NCBI GenBank assembly: GCA_964623885.1
Contig: CAZUVM010000145.1
Location: 1-32,815 of the forward strand
Source: CAZUVM01 sp964623885
GTDB taxonomy: Bacteria > Verrucomicrobiota > Verrucomicrobiia > Limisphaerales > UBA8199
Length of the DNA: 32,815 nucleotides
Direction of reading: 5' to 3'
Shown here piece after piece: positions 24,777 through 32,606 of this stretch. The notes beneath the pieces were generated by a model. It did no database searches and was not told the DNA's origin. It saw only the letters and a program-made list of their open reading frames with translations. Both the position numbers and the translations under genes were made by a program. Position 1 is the first letter of the stretch. The number at the start of each line of letters is the position of its first letter.

Positions 24777-25082
24777 ATGAATCAGAATAGGCTATTCGTT
24801 GGGAATCTTTCGTTCCAAACTGCGGAAGTTGATCTGCAGGATTATTTTTCACAAGCCGGAGCTGTAACATCGGTCAACGTGATGTTGGACAAGGTCACAG
24901 GCAAATCCCGCGGCTTTGCGTTTGTCGAGTTTGCCACTGGCGACGAGGCAAACAAAGCTGTAGAACAGTTTCATAATAAGGAATTCCAGGGGCGTGCCCT
25001 GACCGTGAATGTGGCGCGCCCCCGCGAGGAACGTGCACCGCGCTTTGGCGGCAATCGCGCTGAACGATCTGAGCGGCGCTAA
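24777..25082 (+). CDS. RRM-domain RNA-binding protein
   Basis: The 101-residue protein is a single RNA-recognition motif with RNP2 at LFVGNL (6-11) and RNP1 at KSRGFAFVEF (43-52), followed by a short Arg-rich tail. Such small bacterial RRM proteins (Rbp type) are linked to cold response or mRNA handling in cyanobacteria and some other phyla. Here the function is inferred only from the domain. It is a monocistron between gaps. The upstream spacer has a small stem and T-tract (24740-24759), which could end accC transcription or act in its own leader. Confidence 0.93.
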   Translation: MNQNRLFVGNLSFQTAEVDLQDYFSQAGAVTSVNVMLDKVTGKSRGFAFVEFATGDEANKAVEQFHNKEFQGRALTVNVARPREERAPRFGGNRAERSERR

Positions 25083-25194
25083 ACCAGGCAGGGTGGATCC
25101 GCGCGGCGTTTCGAATATGCCGGCCATCTAGGCAGTTTGGTTGGCGCCCAGCGAGGTCCAGGGGCAAACTGGGTTGCTCGACGGGTAATACCAG

Positions 25195-25228
25195 TTGACA
25201 CCCTCTACTCGCGACCTTAGTTTTATTA
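25195..25228 (+). promoter_or_regulatory. Candidate sigma70-like promoter before the Pro/Ala-rich protein
   Basis: A perfect TTGACA at 25195-25200 is followed after 17 bases by TAGTTT (25218-25223), with TTATTA at 25223-25228 as an alternative -10. The -10 match is poor, so only the -35 is striking. It lies 23 to 56 bases upstream of the ATG at 25251. Confidence 0.3.
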
Positions 25229-25250
25229 CAGATTTGGCGTAATCGATTTT

Positions 25251-25679
25251 ATGGCTGAGAATATTCCGAACGTCCCGACGGGCGCCGTCCCCCCCAAAAA
25301 GGAAACCGGCAAGGTCCAACCGAAAAAAGAAACCGTCCGGATTAATTTGCCGCCCAAGCCGTCGGCCGCACCGACGATTAAGCTGCCGACGCTTCCCCCC
25401 GGTGGCCCAAGCGCTGCAGCTCCGGCTCCGCCGCCATCGGCGGCGGCTGCCCCCGTAGCCCCCGCCGCTCCGCGCGCAGCCGGCCCAGCACCAGCCGCTC
25501 CTCGTGCCCCGGCTGCCGCAGCCCCGGCTGCCCCACGCCCCACTCTGGCTCCTGCGCCGATCGTGGTCGGCGTGAGCGGTTTGGATAAGATCCTGGCAAT
25601 TGTAGCTGTCGTTGCCACCCTCGTCGGGGCTGGCAGCACTGGGTATCTTCTTTACCTGTTCACAACTTTCCCGCAATAG
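25251..25679 (+). CDS. Pro/Ala-rich protein with one C-terminal transmembrane helix, function unknown
   Basis: The 142-residue protein has three parts. The first is a short Lys/Pro-rich head with PKKETVRINLPPKPSAAPTI. The second is a low-complexity Pro/Ala stretch from about 50 to 105. The third is a single hydrophobic segment (ILAIVAVVATLVGAGSTGYLLYLF) near the C-terminus. It looks like a tail-anchored, flexible spacer protein. I recall similar short proteins in Verrucomicrobia, but no function is established. No signal peptide or catalytic motif is visible. Very high GC from the Pro/Ala codons explains several long shadow frames on the opposite strand. Confidence 0.7.
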   Translation: MAENIPNVPTGAVPPKKETGKVQPKKETVRINLPPKPSAAPTIKLPTLPPGGPSAAAPAPPPSAAAAPVAPAAPRAAGPAPAAPRAPAAAAPAAPRPTLAPAPIVVGVSGLDKILAIVAVVATLVGAGSTGYLLYLFTTFPQ

Positions 25680-25708
25680 ACCGGGAAGAATAACTCCGTT
25701 TGGCTCAT

Positions 25709-25737
25709 GCCGTGATTAGACACGGCCAGACCTTTTT
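25709..25737 (+). terminator. Intrinsic terminator-like hairpin before trxA
   Basis: GCCGTG at 25709-25714 pairs with CACGGC at 25721-25726 around a 6-base loop. Six bases later there is a run of five T residues (25733-25737). It fits termination of the Pro/Ala-rich gene ending at 25679, and lies within the 65-base gap before trxA. Confidence 0.45.
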
Positions 25738-25744
25738 ATCATAT

Positions 25745-26077
25745 ATGGCAGCTTCCAATATCGTTCAGTTGACACAGGAGAATTTCGCCAAAGAAGTTCT
25801 CCAATCCACTCAACCTATTCTCGTGGACTTTTGGGCTGAGTGGTGCGGACCTTGCAAGGCGCTCGGACCAATCCTCGATGATTTAGCCCAGGAGTACGAT
25901 GGCAGAATCCGGATTGGCAAGGTTAACATCGACGAGCATCAATCCCTCGCTGCGGAATACGGGATCCACTCGATCCCGACCTTGCTGATGTTCAGGCAGG
26001 GGCAAGTGGCGGATCAAATCGTCGGTTTGCGCAGCAAGCGGGATCTTAAAGCGAGTTTCGACCGAGTGGCGGCATAA
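25745..26077 (+). CDS. trxA: Thioredoxin
   Basis: This is the cytoplasmic disulfide reductant. The 110-residue protein from ATG 25745 has the active site WCGPC (33-37) after VDFWAE, the cis-proline loop SIPTLLMF, and the usual final helix. The frame extends 15 residues further upstream to 25700, but that portion crosses the hairpin and does not look like family sequence. It precedes the GspF-like gene by 76 bases; no shared function is evident. Confidence 0.95.
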   Translation: MAASNIVQLTQENFAKEVLQSTQPILVDFWAEWCGPCKALGPILDDLAQEYDGRIRIGKVNIDEHQSLAAEYGIHSIPTLLMFRQGQVADQIVGLRSKRDLKASFDRVAA

Positions 26078-26153
26078 GCGAAGCTGCCGTTCGAGCTGTT
26101 CCTCCCTCGGGCACTTGCGGCCTTGGACCACCCTTTGTAGTCTCAGCGGTGGA

Positions 26154-27155
26154 ATGGGTCTTATCATTTCGCCAGGCCAGCTCACCCAGCGCGCGGAGTT
26201 TTACCACCAACTGAGCCAGCTCACTGGCGCGGGCCTTGGCCTGATGCAGGCCTTAAACCAACTTGAACAGCACCCACCCGCCCGTTCTTATCGCCGGCCG
26301 CTTCGTGTGGCCGCGCAGCAACTTAGCGAAGGATACACTTTTACTGAATCCCTCAGGCGACTAGGCGCCTGGCTGCCTGCCTTCGACATCGCCTTGATTC
26401 AAGCTGGAGAACAAAGTGGCCGCCTGGACGCATCGTTTTTGCTGCTTTCGAATTACTACCAGGATCGCGCGCGAATTTTGCGGCAAATGCTTGGTGACCT
26501 GGCGTACCCACTATTCCTCTTCCATTTCGCTGTTTTCATTTTGCCTTTTGCCGAATTCTTCACCACAGGCAATTGGGTCGCCTACTTAATAAAAACCTTT
26601 GGCGTGCTGGTGCCGGTCTATCTGTTAGTGTTCCTGATCGTCTACGCCACCCAGGCGCGACATGGAGAACGCTGGCGTTCCATGCTGGAAATTCTGTTGC
26701 ATCCGGTGCCTGTTCTGGGCAAGGCCCGGCGCTATCTGGCTTTGTCGCGGTTGGCGGGCGCGCTTGAAGCCTTGCTCATGGCCGGGGTATCCATCGTGGA
26801 GGCCTGGGAACTGGCCGCCACCGCAAGCGGTTCCCCCGCACTGCAACGGATTGTCAGAGGATGGCGTCCGTTGGTCGATGCGGGCCAAACCCCGGCCGAG
26901 GTGATCTCGGCATCTGCCAGATTCCCGCAACTTTTCGTGCACCAATACCATACCGGTGAGATTAGCGGCAAACTCGACGACAGCCTCCATCGATTGCACG
27001 TTTATTACCAGGAGGAGGGTTCCCGCAAACTACGCAGCCTTGCCCAATGGACTCCGCGCCTCATCTACCTGCTGATCATGTTGGCCATCGCGGTAAAGGT
27101 CGTGCAGTTCTGGACCGGTTATTTCCAAAAGATCGGCGCTGCCGGAGGTTTTTGA
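26154..27155 (+). CDS. Orphan type II secretion/type IV pilus inner-membrane protein (GspF/PilC-like)
   Basis: The 333-residue protein has two T2SSF-type domains. Residues 1-130 hold the first helical bundle with the FYHQLSQLTGAGLGLMQAL and QAGEQSGRLDASF motifs. A hydrophobic pair of helices follows (about 120-180). The second bundle has LSRLAGALEALLMAGVSIVEAWELA and YHTGEISGKLDDSL. A C-terminal helix (LIYLLIMLAIAVKVVQFW) closes it. Typical GspF is about 400 residues, so this is short. No GspE ATPase, secretin or pseudopilin gene is adjacent, which makes it an orphan. The start at ATG 26154 is chosen over the earlier frame from 26115. It is followed 64 bases later by the class-V aminotransferase. 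Confidence 0.88.
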   Translation: MGLIISPGQLTQRAEFYHQLSQLTGAGLGLMQALNQLEQHPPARSYRRPLRVAAQQLSEGYTFTESLRRLGAWLPAFDIALIQAGEQSGRLDASFLLLSNYYQDRARILRQMLGDLAYPLFLFHFAVFILPFAEFFTTGNWVAYLIKTFGVLVPVYLLVFLIVYATQARHGERWRSMLEILLHPVPVLGKARRYLALSRLAGALEALLMAGVSIVEAWELAATASGSPALQRIVRGWRPLVDAGQTPAEVISASARFPQLFVHQYHTGEISGKLDDSLHRLHVYYQEEGSRKLRSLAQWTPRLIYLLIMLAIAVKVVQFWTGYFQKIGAAGGF

Positions 27156-27219
27156 CCGATATTGGGTCAGGGCCTGCAAGAAGTTGCGCTCTGCTCTGTT
27201 TACCTTACTTTCAAGGCCC

Positions 27220-28371
27220 ATGACCATAGCCGAAGTCCTTGCGAATGAAGAACTGCGCCGCGATGAATTCCCGGTTACGCGGGACAAGATCTTTCTGGCG
27301 CATGCCGGCGATTGTCCCCTGCCCCGCCGCGTCGCGGATGCCGTTGCTCGTTACGCCAAGGAGGGCACAACGGGCGACCAGGAGAAATTTGTGTATCCGG
27401 CCATCCTCAGTGATGGCCGAAAACTGGGCGCGCAAATTCTGCAATGCCAACCCGACGAGGTGGCCTTTGTCGGGCCCACTTCGCTGGCCTTGAGCTTTTT
27501 CGCCAGCGGGCTGAAGTTGCACCGCGGCGATAACATCCTCATCTACTTCGACGATTATCCATCGAACGTTTACCCCTGGATGGCACTGGCCGACCAGGGC
27601 GTTGAAGTGCGCCTGATGAACACACGCGACCTAGGATTCATCCGGCCTGTGGATGTGCTTGGTCAAATCGATGAGAATACTCGCTTAGTTGCGCTGGCCT
27701 CGTGTCATTTCGTTAGCGGATATCGGCTGGATGTGCAAAGCATCGGCGCCGAGTTGCGACAACGTGGTATCCTATTCTGCCTCGACGCCATTCAGACCGT
27801 CGGCGCCTTCCCGATGCCTTCGGCCCAGGTAGATCTATTGGCAGCCGACGCTCACAAATGGCTGCTCGGGCCTTGCGGCGCCGGTCTGATGTACGTCCGT
27901 CAACCGATGCAGGAGAAACTTAATCCACCCATTTATGGTTGGCACAATGTCCGTTGTCCCGACTTTGTAGCACAAGAGCAACTGGTTTGGCGCAGTAATG
28001 CCGCCAAATACGAAGCCGGCACACATAATCTGCTCGGGCTAGTCGGCCTGGTCGCGGCGATGCAGCTCGTGCTCGAATTGGGCATCGAAAATATTGCCCA
28101 GGAATTGCTGCGCAAACGGGCCTGGCTGGCCCCCGCCCTGCAAGCCAAGGGTTACACGGTCGTTCAGGCAACTGCACCCGCTGAGAACAGCAGCGGCATC
28201 ACTTCTTTCCACCGGCCGGGCACTGATCTGGCGCCGCTTCACCAAAAACTTCTCGACGCCAACATTATTACCTCGCTGCGCGCCGACCGCACCGGGCGTA
28301 AATACATCCGCCTTTCACCGCATTTCTATAACACGGACGCTGAGCTGCAACGCGTCATGGATTTGCTTTGA
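27220..28371 (+). CDS. Class-V PLP aminotransferase (cysteine desulfurase/isopenicillin N epimerase-like)
   Basis: The 383-residue fold-type I PLP enzyme has the Schiff-base Lys213 in ADAHKWLLGPCG, cofactor-binding Asp189 in CLDAIQTVG, and SCHFVSGYRLD before it. C-terminal residues including GRKYIRLSPHFYNT form the usual small domain. The family covers cysteine desulfurases, selenocysteine lyases, isopenicillin N epimerase-like racemases and kynureninase-like enzymes. No clear mobile-loop Cys for sulfur transfer was identified, so an aminotransferase or epimerase role is more likely than desulfurase, but substrate is open. ATG at 27220 is chosen, 64 bases after the GspF-like gene. It is convergent with the stress-protein gene. 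Confidence 0.88.
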   Translation: MTIAEVLANEELRRDEFPVTRDKIFLAHAGDCPLPRRVADAVARYAKEGTTGDQEKFVYPAILSDGRKLGAQILQCQPDEVAFVGPTSLALSFFASGLKLHRGDNILIYFDDYPSNVYPWMALADQGVEVRLMNTRDLGFIRPVDVLGQIDENTRLVALASCHFVSGYRLDVQSIGAELRQRGILFCLDAIQTVGAFPMPSAQVDLLAADAHKWLLGPCGAGLMYVRQPMQEKLNPPIYGWHNVRCPDFVAQEQLVWRSNAAKYEAGTHNLLGLVGLVAAMQLVLELGIENIAQELLRKRAWLAPALQAKGYTVVQATAPAENSSGITSFHRPGTDLAPLHQKLLDANIITSLRADRTGRKYIRLSPHFYNTDAELQRVMDLL

Positions 28372-28409
28372 GCACGCCCGAACACGCAAAGCGTCCCCGC
28401 CTCTAAGAC

Positions 28410-28853
28410 TCATTTAGCCACTGAGGGCCCGCTGCCGGCACGAACGAGCAGTACCGGAATGGAAGTCCTATGCCGCACCACATGGATCGTGCTGCCGAGC
28501 AAAAGATCGGCGAGGAATCGATGTCCATGGCTGGTCATGGCTATCAGATCGCAAGCCTGGGTTTCCGCCGCCTTAAGGATTTCGTCCGGCGGATCGCCCA
28601 GGGCCAACTGCGTTGTGACCCCCAAACCCTGGCTACGCAAATTCGCGGCTGTGCGCTCGAGATATTCCCGATCGCTTTTCATCTCGCTCGATTCCGCCAG
28701 CTTGTACTGGTTGTAATTTCGTGCAACCCACCCATCCGCGACGTGCACCAATAGCAAATGCGATTGGAGCCGCTTGGCCAGCTCCGCAACGTGCGGGATG
28801 AGGCTCTGGTCCGCCTGGCTGTTCTCCAACGCCACCAGTATTTTGCGATACAT
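28410..28853 (-). CDS. Universal stress protein (UspA family)
   Basis: The 147-residue protein from ATG 28853 starts with the UspA strand YRKILVALENS and ends with SIPVLLVRAG. The nucleotide-binding region TSHGHRFLADLLLGST (108-122) keeps the final Gly-Ser pair typical of ATP-binding Usp proteins, although the middle glycine is not evident. ATG at 28874 would add seven residues. Usp proteins help survival under starvation or stress. It is convergent with the aminotransferase gene, 38 bases between stops. Confidence 0.9.
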   Translation of the reverse strand: MYRKILVALENSQADQSLIPHVAELAKRLQSHLLLVHVADGWVARNYNQYKLAESSEMKSDREYLERTAANLRSQGLGVTTQLALGDPPDEILKAAETQACDLIAMTSHGHRFLADLLLGSTIHVVRHRTSIPVLLVRAGSGPSVAK

Positions 28854-28932
28854 GCCGTTCACGATTACTGACACAAACGCGCATCCATTGCCATCATAAA
28901 CACTTCGCTTCTTGCAACCGCCGCATCACGCA

Positions 28933-28947
28933 TCACGTTTCACGTTT
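28933..28947. repeat. 15-bp direct repeat, left copy (before DUF971)
   Basis: TCACGTTTCACGTTT occurs here and again at 29361-29375, so the two copies bracket the DUF971 gene. Each copy is neighboured by GCATCACG (28930-28937 here; 29379-29386 for the other). An inverted relative, GTGAAACGT, sits at 29412-29420. Confidence 0.55.
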
Positions 28948-29016
28948 GATTTCAGGTGGTCCATCCGTGGGTGAAACTGAATAGACTCTCCGCACCGTTT
29001 AGGCTTAGGTTCAAAC

Positions 29017-29349
29017 ATGCAACCGCTGGACATTCAGCCGATCGGGAACGAATTAGCCGTTAAGTGGGAGGATGGCACCGAGAGTTTTATTTCCCTGGAA
29101 CAACTCCGCCGGGCTTGTCCGTGTGCCGGCTGCAAAGGCGAGGCTGACATCCTCGGGAATGTATACAAAGGCCCCGAACAAAAGCTTACGCCCTTGGCCT
29201 TTCAGCTTCGCAACCTTAGCCGCATCGGCACTTACGCCTTGCAACCGACCTGGGCTGACGGCCATGCGACCGGTATTTACTCATTCGATTATCTGCACCA
29301 CATCGCGAATTTGCCTCCCGGCGAAGCCGACCAAAAACCATCACCTTAA
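29017..29349 (+). CDS. DUF971 domain protein
   Basis: The 110-residue protein is a DUF971 domain, related to the N-terminal region of gamma-butyrobetaine hydroxylase and present in some Fe-S/P-loop assembly factors. LAVKWEDGTESFISLEQLRRACPCAGC holds the conserved D-G-T and the C-x-C-x-x-C cluster (CPCAGC), which suggests metal or Fe-S binding. The tail includes GTYALQPTWADGHATGIYSFDYL. Function in this organism is not known. It lies between two copies of a 15-bp direct repeat. Confidence 0.88.
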   Translation: MQPLDIQPIGNELAVKWEDGTESFISLEQLRRACPCAGCKGEADILGNVYKGPEQKLTPLAFQLRNLSRIGTYALQPTWADGHATGIYSFDYLHHIANLPPGEADQKPSP

Positions 29350-29360
29350 AGGGACATTAT

Positions 29361-29420
29361 TCACGTTTCACGTTTCATGCATCACGTCCCCCGAATCAGC
29401 GGATTATCCATGTGAAACGT
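29361..29420. repeat. 15-bp direct repeat, right copy, with nearby inverted copy
   Basis: TCACGTTTCACGTTT at 29361-29375 repeats 28933-28947 exactly. GTGAAACGT at 29412-29420 is the reverse complement of ACGTTTCAC within it, so a stem with a loop of about 40 bases is possible. The gap 29350-29479 shows no other gene. Confidence 0.5.
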
Positions 29421-29479
29421 TGTTTCCTCTATTCAACTTAAAACATCGACCCCCGTAGTCTCTTTCAACGAATCAGGCC

Positions 29480-29593
29480 ATGCCCGAAGAAATCCTTTCG
29501 TTCGCGGTCCAGTTCCGTATGCTGCCGCGCATGGCTATGCTCAATGGCCGAACCGAGTCGCCGATTGAGATTAAACCCCTGATCCGCAAATGA
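29480..29593 (+). CDS. Short ORF (37 codons) overlapping the sugar porter start
   Basis: An ATG at 29480 opens a 37-codon frame ending in TGA at 29591-29593, which overlaps the transporter ATG at 29590 (ATGA). Such overlaps favour translational coupling. The peptide has no recognisable domain; it starts PEEILSFAVQF and is rich in Met and Arg. It could be a leader peptide, a small protein, or chance. No clear Shine-Dalgarno is seen. Confidence 0.3.
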   Translation: MPEEILSFAVQFRMLPRMAMLNGRTESPIEIKPLIRK

Positions 29594-31014
29594 CCCCGGG
29601 CCCTCAAGCCACGCAGGCTCCTGCAGCACAAGTTGCGTTCAACGCCGTCTACATCTGGATGATCTCTGTCGTCGCTGCTCTCGGTGGCTTGTTGTTCGGT
29701 TACGATTGGGTCGTCATCGGCGGCGCGAAACCATTTTTCGAAAAGTATTTTCATCTCACCAATGCCGCGCAATCGGGTTGGGCCAATAGTTGCGCCTTGG
29801 TTGGCTGCCTGGTGGGGGCACTGGTTGCCGGGGCATTGAGTGATAAGTTCGGGCGCAAGCGCTTGCTCATTTTCTCGGCCTTTTTGTTCGCCATCACCTC
29901 TGTTGGCAATGCGCTGGCACCGACTTTTCTCATCTTTGTGGCCTGGCGCATCCTGGGCGGCGTGGCCATCGGCTTGGCCTCAAATTTGTCGCCGATGTAC
30001 ATCGCCGAAGTTGCCCCGGCCGGGCTTCGGGGACGCCTCGTCTCGATAAACCAACTCACGATTGTCATCGGAATTCTTCTCGCTCAGAGCCTTAACTACC
30101 TGCTGGTCCGGAATCTCCCCAAAGGGGCGAGCGCGGAATACATCGTCAACTCGTGGTACGGCCAAACCGGCTGGCGCTGGATGTTCGCGCTGACCGCCGC
30201 GCCTTCCCTGCTCTTTTTCGCGGGCATGTTTTTCGTCCCGGAAAGCCCGCGTTGGCTCGTGAAAAACGGAAAGGACGAACTCGCGCGCCGCATCCTCGGT
30301 CGCATTGGTGGTGATGCCTACGCCCAAGCGGAAGTGGGCGATGTACGCAGCACGCTCGCCAGTGGAGAAATCCAGCATGTCCGCTTCCAGGATCTGTTTG
30401 ATCCGCGCATGCAGAAGGTCCTGGTTCTGGGCATTGTGCTGGCTGTGTTTCAGCAATGGTGCGGCATCAACGTCATTTTCAACTATGCAGAGGAAATCTT
30501 CCGCGCCGCCGGATACGACATCTCTGACGTTCTCAAGAACATCGCGTGGACCGGCTCGGTAAACCTGGTATTTACTTTCGTGGCCCTGGGCGTCGTGGAC
30601 CGCGGCGGACGGCGCGTGCTGATGCTGTTAGGCGCGGCCGGCCTGGCCGTCATCTACACCGCCATGGGGTTCTGTTATCATAGCGGCATAAAAGGCCTCC
30701 CCATGCTGTTGCTGGTGCTCGCCGCCATTGGTTGCTACGCCATGTCCCTTGCGCCGGTTACCTGGGTCGTCATCTCGGAAATCTTTCCCAACCGCATTCG
30801 CGGTGCAGCCATGTCGGTAGCGGTGACCTCGCTGTGGATCGCTTGCTTTATCCTCACTTACAGCTTTCCAATACTGAACGCCAATCTCGGCCCGGCAGGT
30901 ACATTCTGGTTGTATGCAGCCATCTGCGTCGGTGGGCTTATCTTTATCTTTGCCAAACTTCCCGAAACCAAAGGCAAAACCCTCGAGCAAATCGAGAAGG
31001 AGTTGGTCGATTGA
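29590..31014 (+). CDS. MFS sugar porter (sugar:H+ symporter-like)
   Basis: The 474-residue inner-membrane transporter has 12 predicted helices. Sugar-porter landmarks are GGLLFGYDWVVIGGA (helix 1), DKFGRKR (85-91, helix 2-3 loop), RILGGVAIGLASNLSPMYIAE, PESPRWL after helix 6, and PETKGKTLEQIE at the C-terminus. It is related to xylose/arabinose/glucose-type symporters; the substrate cannot be fixed. ATG at 29590 overlaps the stop of the 37-codon ORF, and its own TGA at 31012 overlaps the TTG start of the downstream gene, indicating a tightly coupled set. Confidence 0.93.
   Translation: MTPGPQATQAPAAQVAFNAVYIWMISVVAALGGLLFGYDWVVIGGAKPFFEKYFHLTNAAQSGWANSCALVGCLVGALVAGALSDKFGRKRLLIFSAFLFAITSVGNALAPTFLIFVAWRILGGVAIGLASNLSPMYIAEVAPAGLRGRLVSINQLTIVIGILLAQSLNYLLVRNLPKGASAEYIVNSWYGQTGWRWMFALTAAPSLLFFAGMFFVPESPRWLVKNGKDELARRILGRIGGDAYAQAEVGDVRSTLASGEIQHVRFQDLFDPRMQKVLVLGIVLAVFQQWCGINVIFNYAEEIFRAAGYDISDVLKNIAWTGSVNLVFTFVALGVVDRGGRRVLMLLGAAGLAVIYTAMGFCYHSGIKGLPMLLLVLAAIGCYAMSLAPVTWVVISEIFPNRIRGAAMSVAVTSLWIACFILTYSFPILNANLGPAGTFWLYAAICVGGLIFIFAKLPETKGKTLEQIEKELVD
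30997..31002 (+). promoter_or_regulatory. Strong Shine-Dalgarno that decides the TTG start at 31011
   Basis: AAGGAG at 30997-31002 lies 8 bases before TTG 31011. It is the clearest ribosome-binding site I noticed in this window, and sits inside the end of the transporter gene. Confidence 0.6.
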
Positions 31015-32339
31015 ACCCGACTGCCACCGGTAGCCTAAACTACAAAGGCACAGCTCAGTCCCGCACGAACCAACCCCGGCTGACCTCCCGCGAACGCATT
31101 GCGACCACCTGCAATCATCGTGAGCCTGATCTCCTGCCCGTGGACTTCGGCGGCGGCTTCCAAACCGGAATTCACGTAAGCATGGTCTACAAGCTCCGCC
31201 AGGCACTGGGCCTGGATCAGCCTGGTACTCCGGTCAAGGTCGTGGAGATTTATCAAATGTTAGGCGAGATAGCTTCCGACCTGCAATCGGCGCTCGGGGT
31301 CGATACCGTCAGCCTGCACGGCACCGGAACCATGTTTGGGTTCCCACAAATCGAGTTCAAACAATGGCAGTTGACGGACGGCACGCCCGTTCTCGTGCCC
31401 AAAGATTTTAATACCGCCTACGAACCAAATGGCGACCTGTTGCAGTGGCCCGGCAATGATCGTTCGACGCCGCCCAGCGGTCGCATGCCCGCGGGCGGGC
31501 ATTTCTTCGACGCCATTATCCGGCAGGAGCCTTTCTCGGAGAGCACGCTGAAATGGGAAGACAATACCGAGGAATTCCAATCCTTGGCGGACTCGGAGCT
31601 CGACCACTACCGGCAGTTGGCTGACCGTCTCTTCACCACCACCGACAAAGCTGTGTTCTGCTCGTTTGGCGGACTCACCTTCGGCGACATTGCTTTGGTA
31701 CCCGCCACCTTCCTGAAGCACCCCAAAGGCATTCGCGATATCGAGGAATGGTACGTCAGCACCGTCTCACGACCCGCTTACATCCAAGCGGTTTTTGAAA
31801 AGCAAACTGAAATCGCGCTCGCGAACCTCGAACGCCTCCGCCAGGCCATCGGCGATCGCGCCACGATTATTCAAACCAACGGCACCGACTTCGGCACGCA
31901 GGGCGGCCCCTTCTGCAGCGAGCGCAAATACCGTCAGCTATACCTGCCTTATCAAAAGCGGGTCAACGGCTGGATTCACCGCCACACCAACTGGAAAACT
32001 CTGATGCATTGCTGCGGCGGAATCGCCCCGCTGCTCGACGCAGTAGTGGAAGCCGAGTTCGACATCCTCAATCCGGTCCAATGCTCCGCCAAAGGTATGG
32101 ATGCACGCATGCTTAAGCAGCGTTATGGTGACAAACTGGTTTTCTGGGGCGGCGGCGTAGACACGCAAAAAACCTTGCCGTTCGGCTCACCGCAGCAGGT
32201 CCGCGACGAGGTGCGTCAGCGCATCGAAACCTTCGCACCGGGTGGCGGCTTTGTGTTCTGCACGATCCACAACGCGCAGGCGAATACCCCTATCGAGAAC
32301 CTGCTCGCTATGTTTGAGACTATTCAGGAGTACCGCTGA
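31011..32339 (+). CDS. URO-D/MtaA-like protein with zinc-type H-x-C...C motif (candidate methyltransferase)
   Basis: The 442-residue protein from TTG 31011 overlaps the transporter's TGA (TTGA). An upstream frame from 30732 lies inside the transporter and is ignored. The N-terminus shows TSRERIATTCNHREPDLLPVDFGG, typical of uroporphyrinogen-decarboxylase-like (URO-D) TIM barrels. Near the C-terminus His333-x-Cys335 (HCCGG) and Cys417 (FCTIHN) match the H-x-C...C zinc ligands of MtaA/MtbA-type corrinoid:thiol methyltransferases. GGGVDTQKTLPFG and TPIENLLAMF follow. Heme-type decarboxylase residues were not seen. It is therefore probably a methyl-group or C1-transfer enzyme rather than HemE. 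Coupling to a sugar porter suggests a role in metabolism of a methylated or unusual sugar; that is inference. Confidence 0.87.
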   Translation: MNPTATGSLNYKGTAQSRTNQPRLTSRERIATTCNHREPDLLPVDFGGGFQTGIHVSMVYKLRQALGLDQPGTPVKVVEIYQMLGEIASDLQSALGVDTVSLHGTGTMFGFPQIEFKQWQLTDGTPVLVPKDFNTAYEPNGDLLQWPGNDRSTPPSGRMPAGGHFFDAIIRQEPFSESTLKWEDNTEEFQSLADSELDHYRQLADRLFTTTDKAVFCSFGGLTFGDIALVPATFLKHPKGIRDIEEWYVSTVSRPAYIQAVFEKQTEIALANLERLRQAIGDRATIIQTNGTDFGTQGGPFCSERKYRQLYLPYQKRVNGWIHRHTNWKTLMHCCGGIAPLLDAVVEAEFDILNPVQCSAKGMDARMLKQRYGDKLVFWGGGVDTQKTLPFGSPQQVRDEVRQRIETFAPGGGFVFCTIHNAQANTPIENLLAMFETIQEYR

Positions 32340-32406
32340 GACAGAAATGAGTAGAGTTCACTCTCCGCGTAGTACAATGCTCATCCCGAAATTCCTCTCA
32401 CCCCGG

Positions 32407-32427
32407 CCCTCTCCCGCAGGGAGAGGG
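32407..32427. repeat. REP-like palindrome (CCCTCTCCC-GCA-GGGAGAGGG)
   Basis: A perfect 9-bp inverted repeat with a 3-base loop lies 67 bases after the URO-D-like stop. It is preceded by CTCACCCCGG, a layout seen in interspersed palindromic repeats of several phyla. It may also aid mRNA 3' processing. The remaining spacer, 32428-32606, shows no gene. Confidence 0.7.
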
Positions 32428-32606
32428 AGACTCATCGGCGACTGCGTTGCGAATAATTGTCACTGTGCAAGCCGCACATCCACCAAATGGCCGACGAAGC
32501 CTACATCGCCCAAACTAACCCAAGCCGCTCTTTGCTGTTCCCTCTCCCCAAGCCGGAACGATTCAGGTGGCGTTTGGTGGTGCTGCGGGTTGAGACTGTG
32601 TTTTGT

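Noticed and set aside
25128..25676. Gly/Arg-rich minus-strand frames opposite the Pro/Ala-rich protein
   Set aside because: These are complements of Pro/Ala codons. The plus-strand frame has a sensible head, linker and membrane helix.
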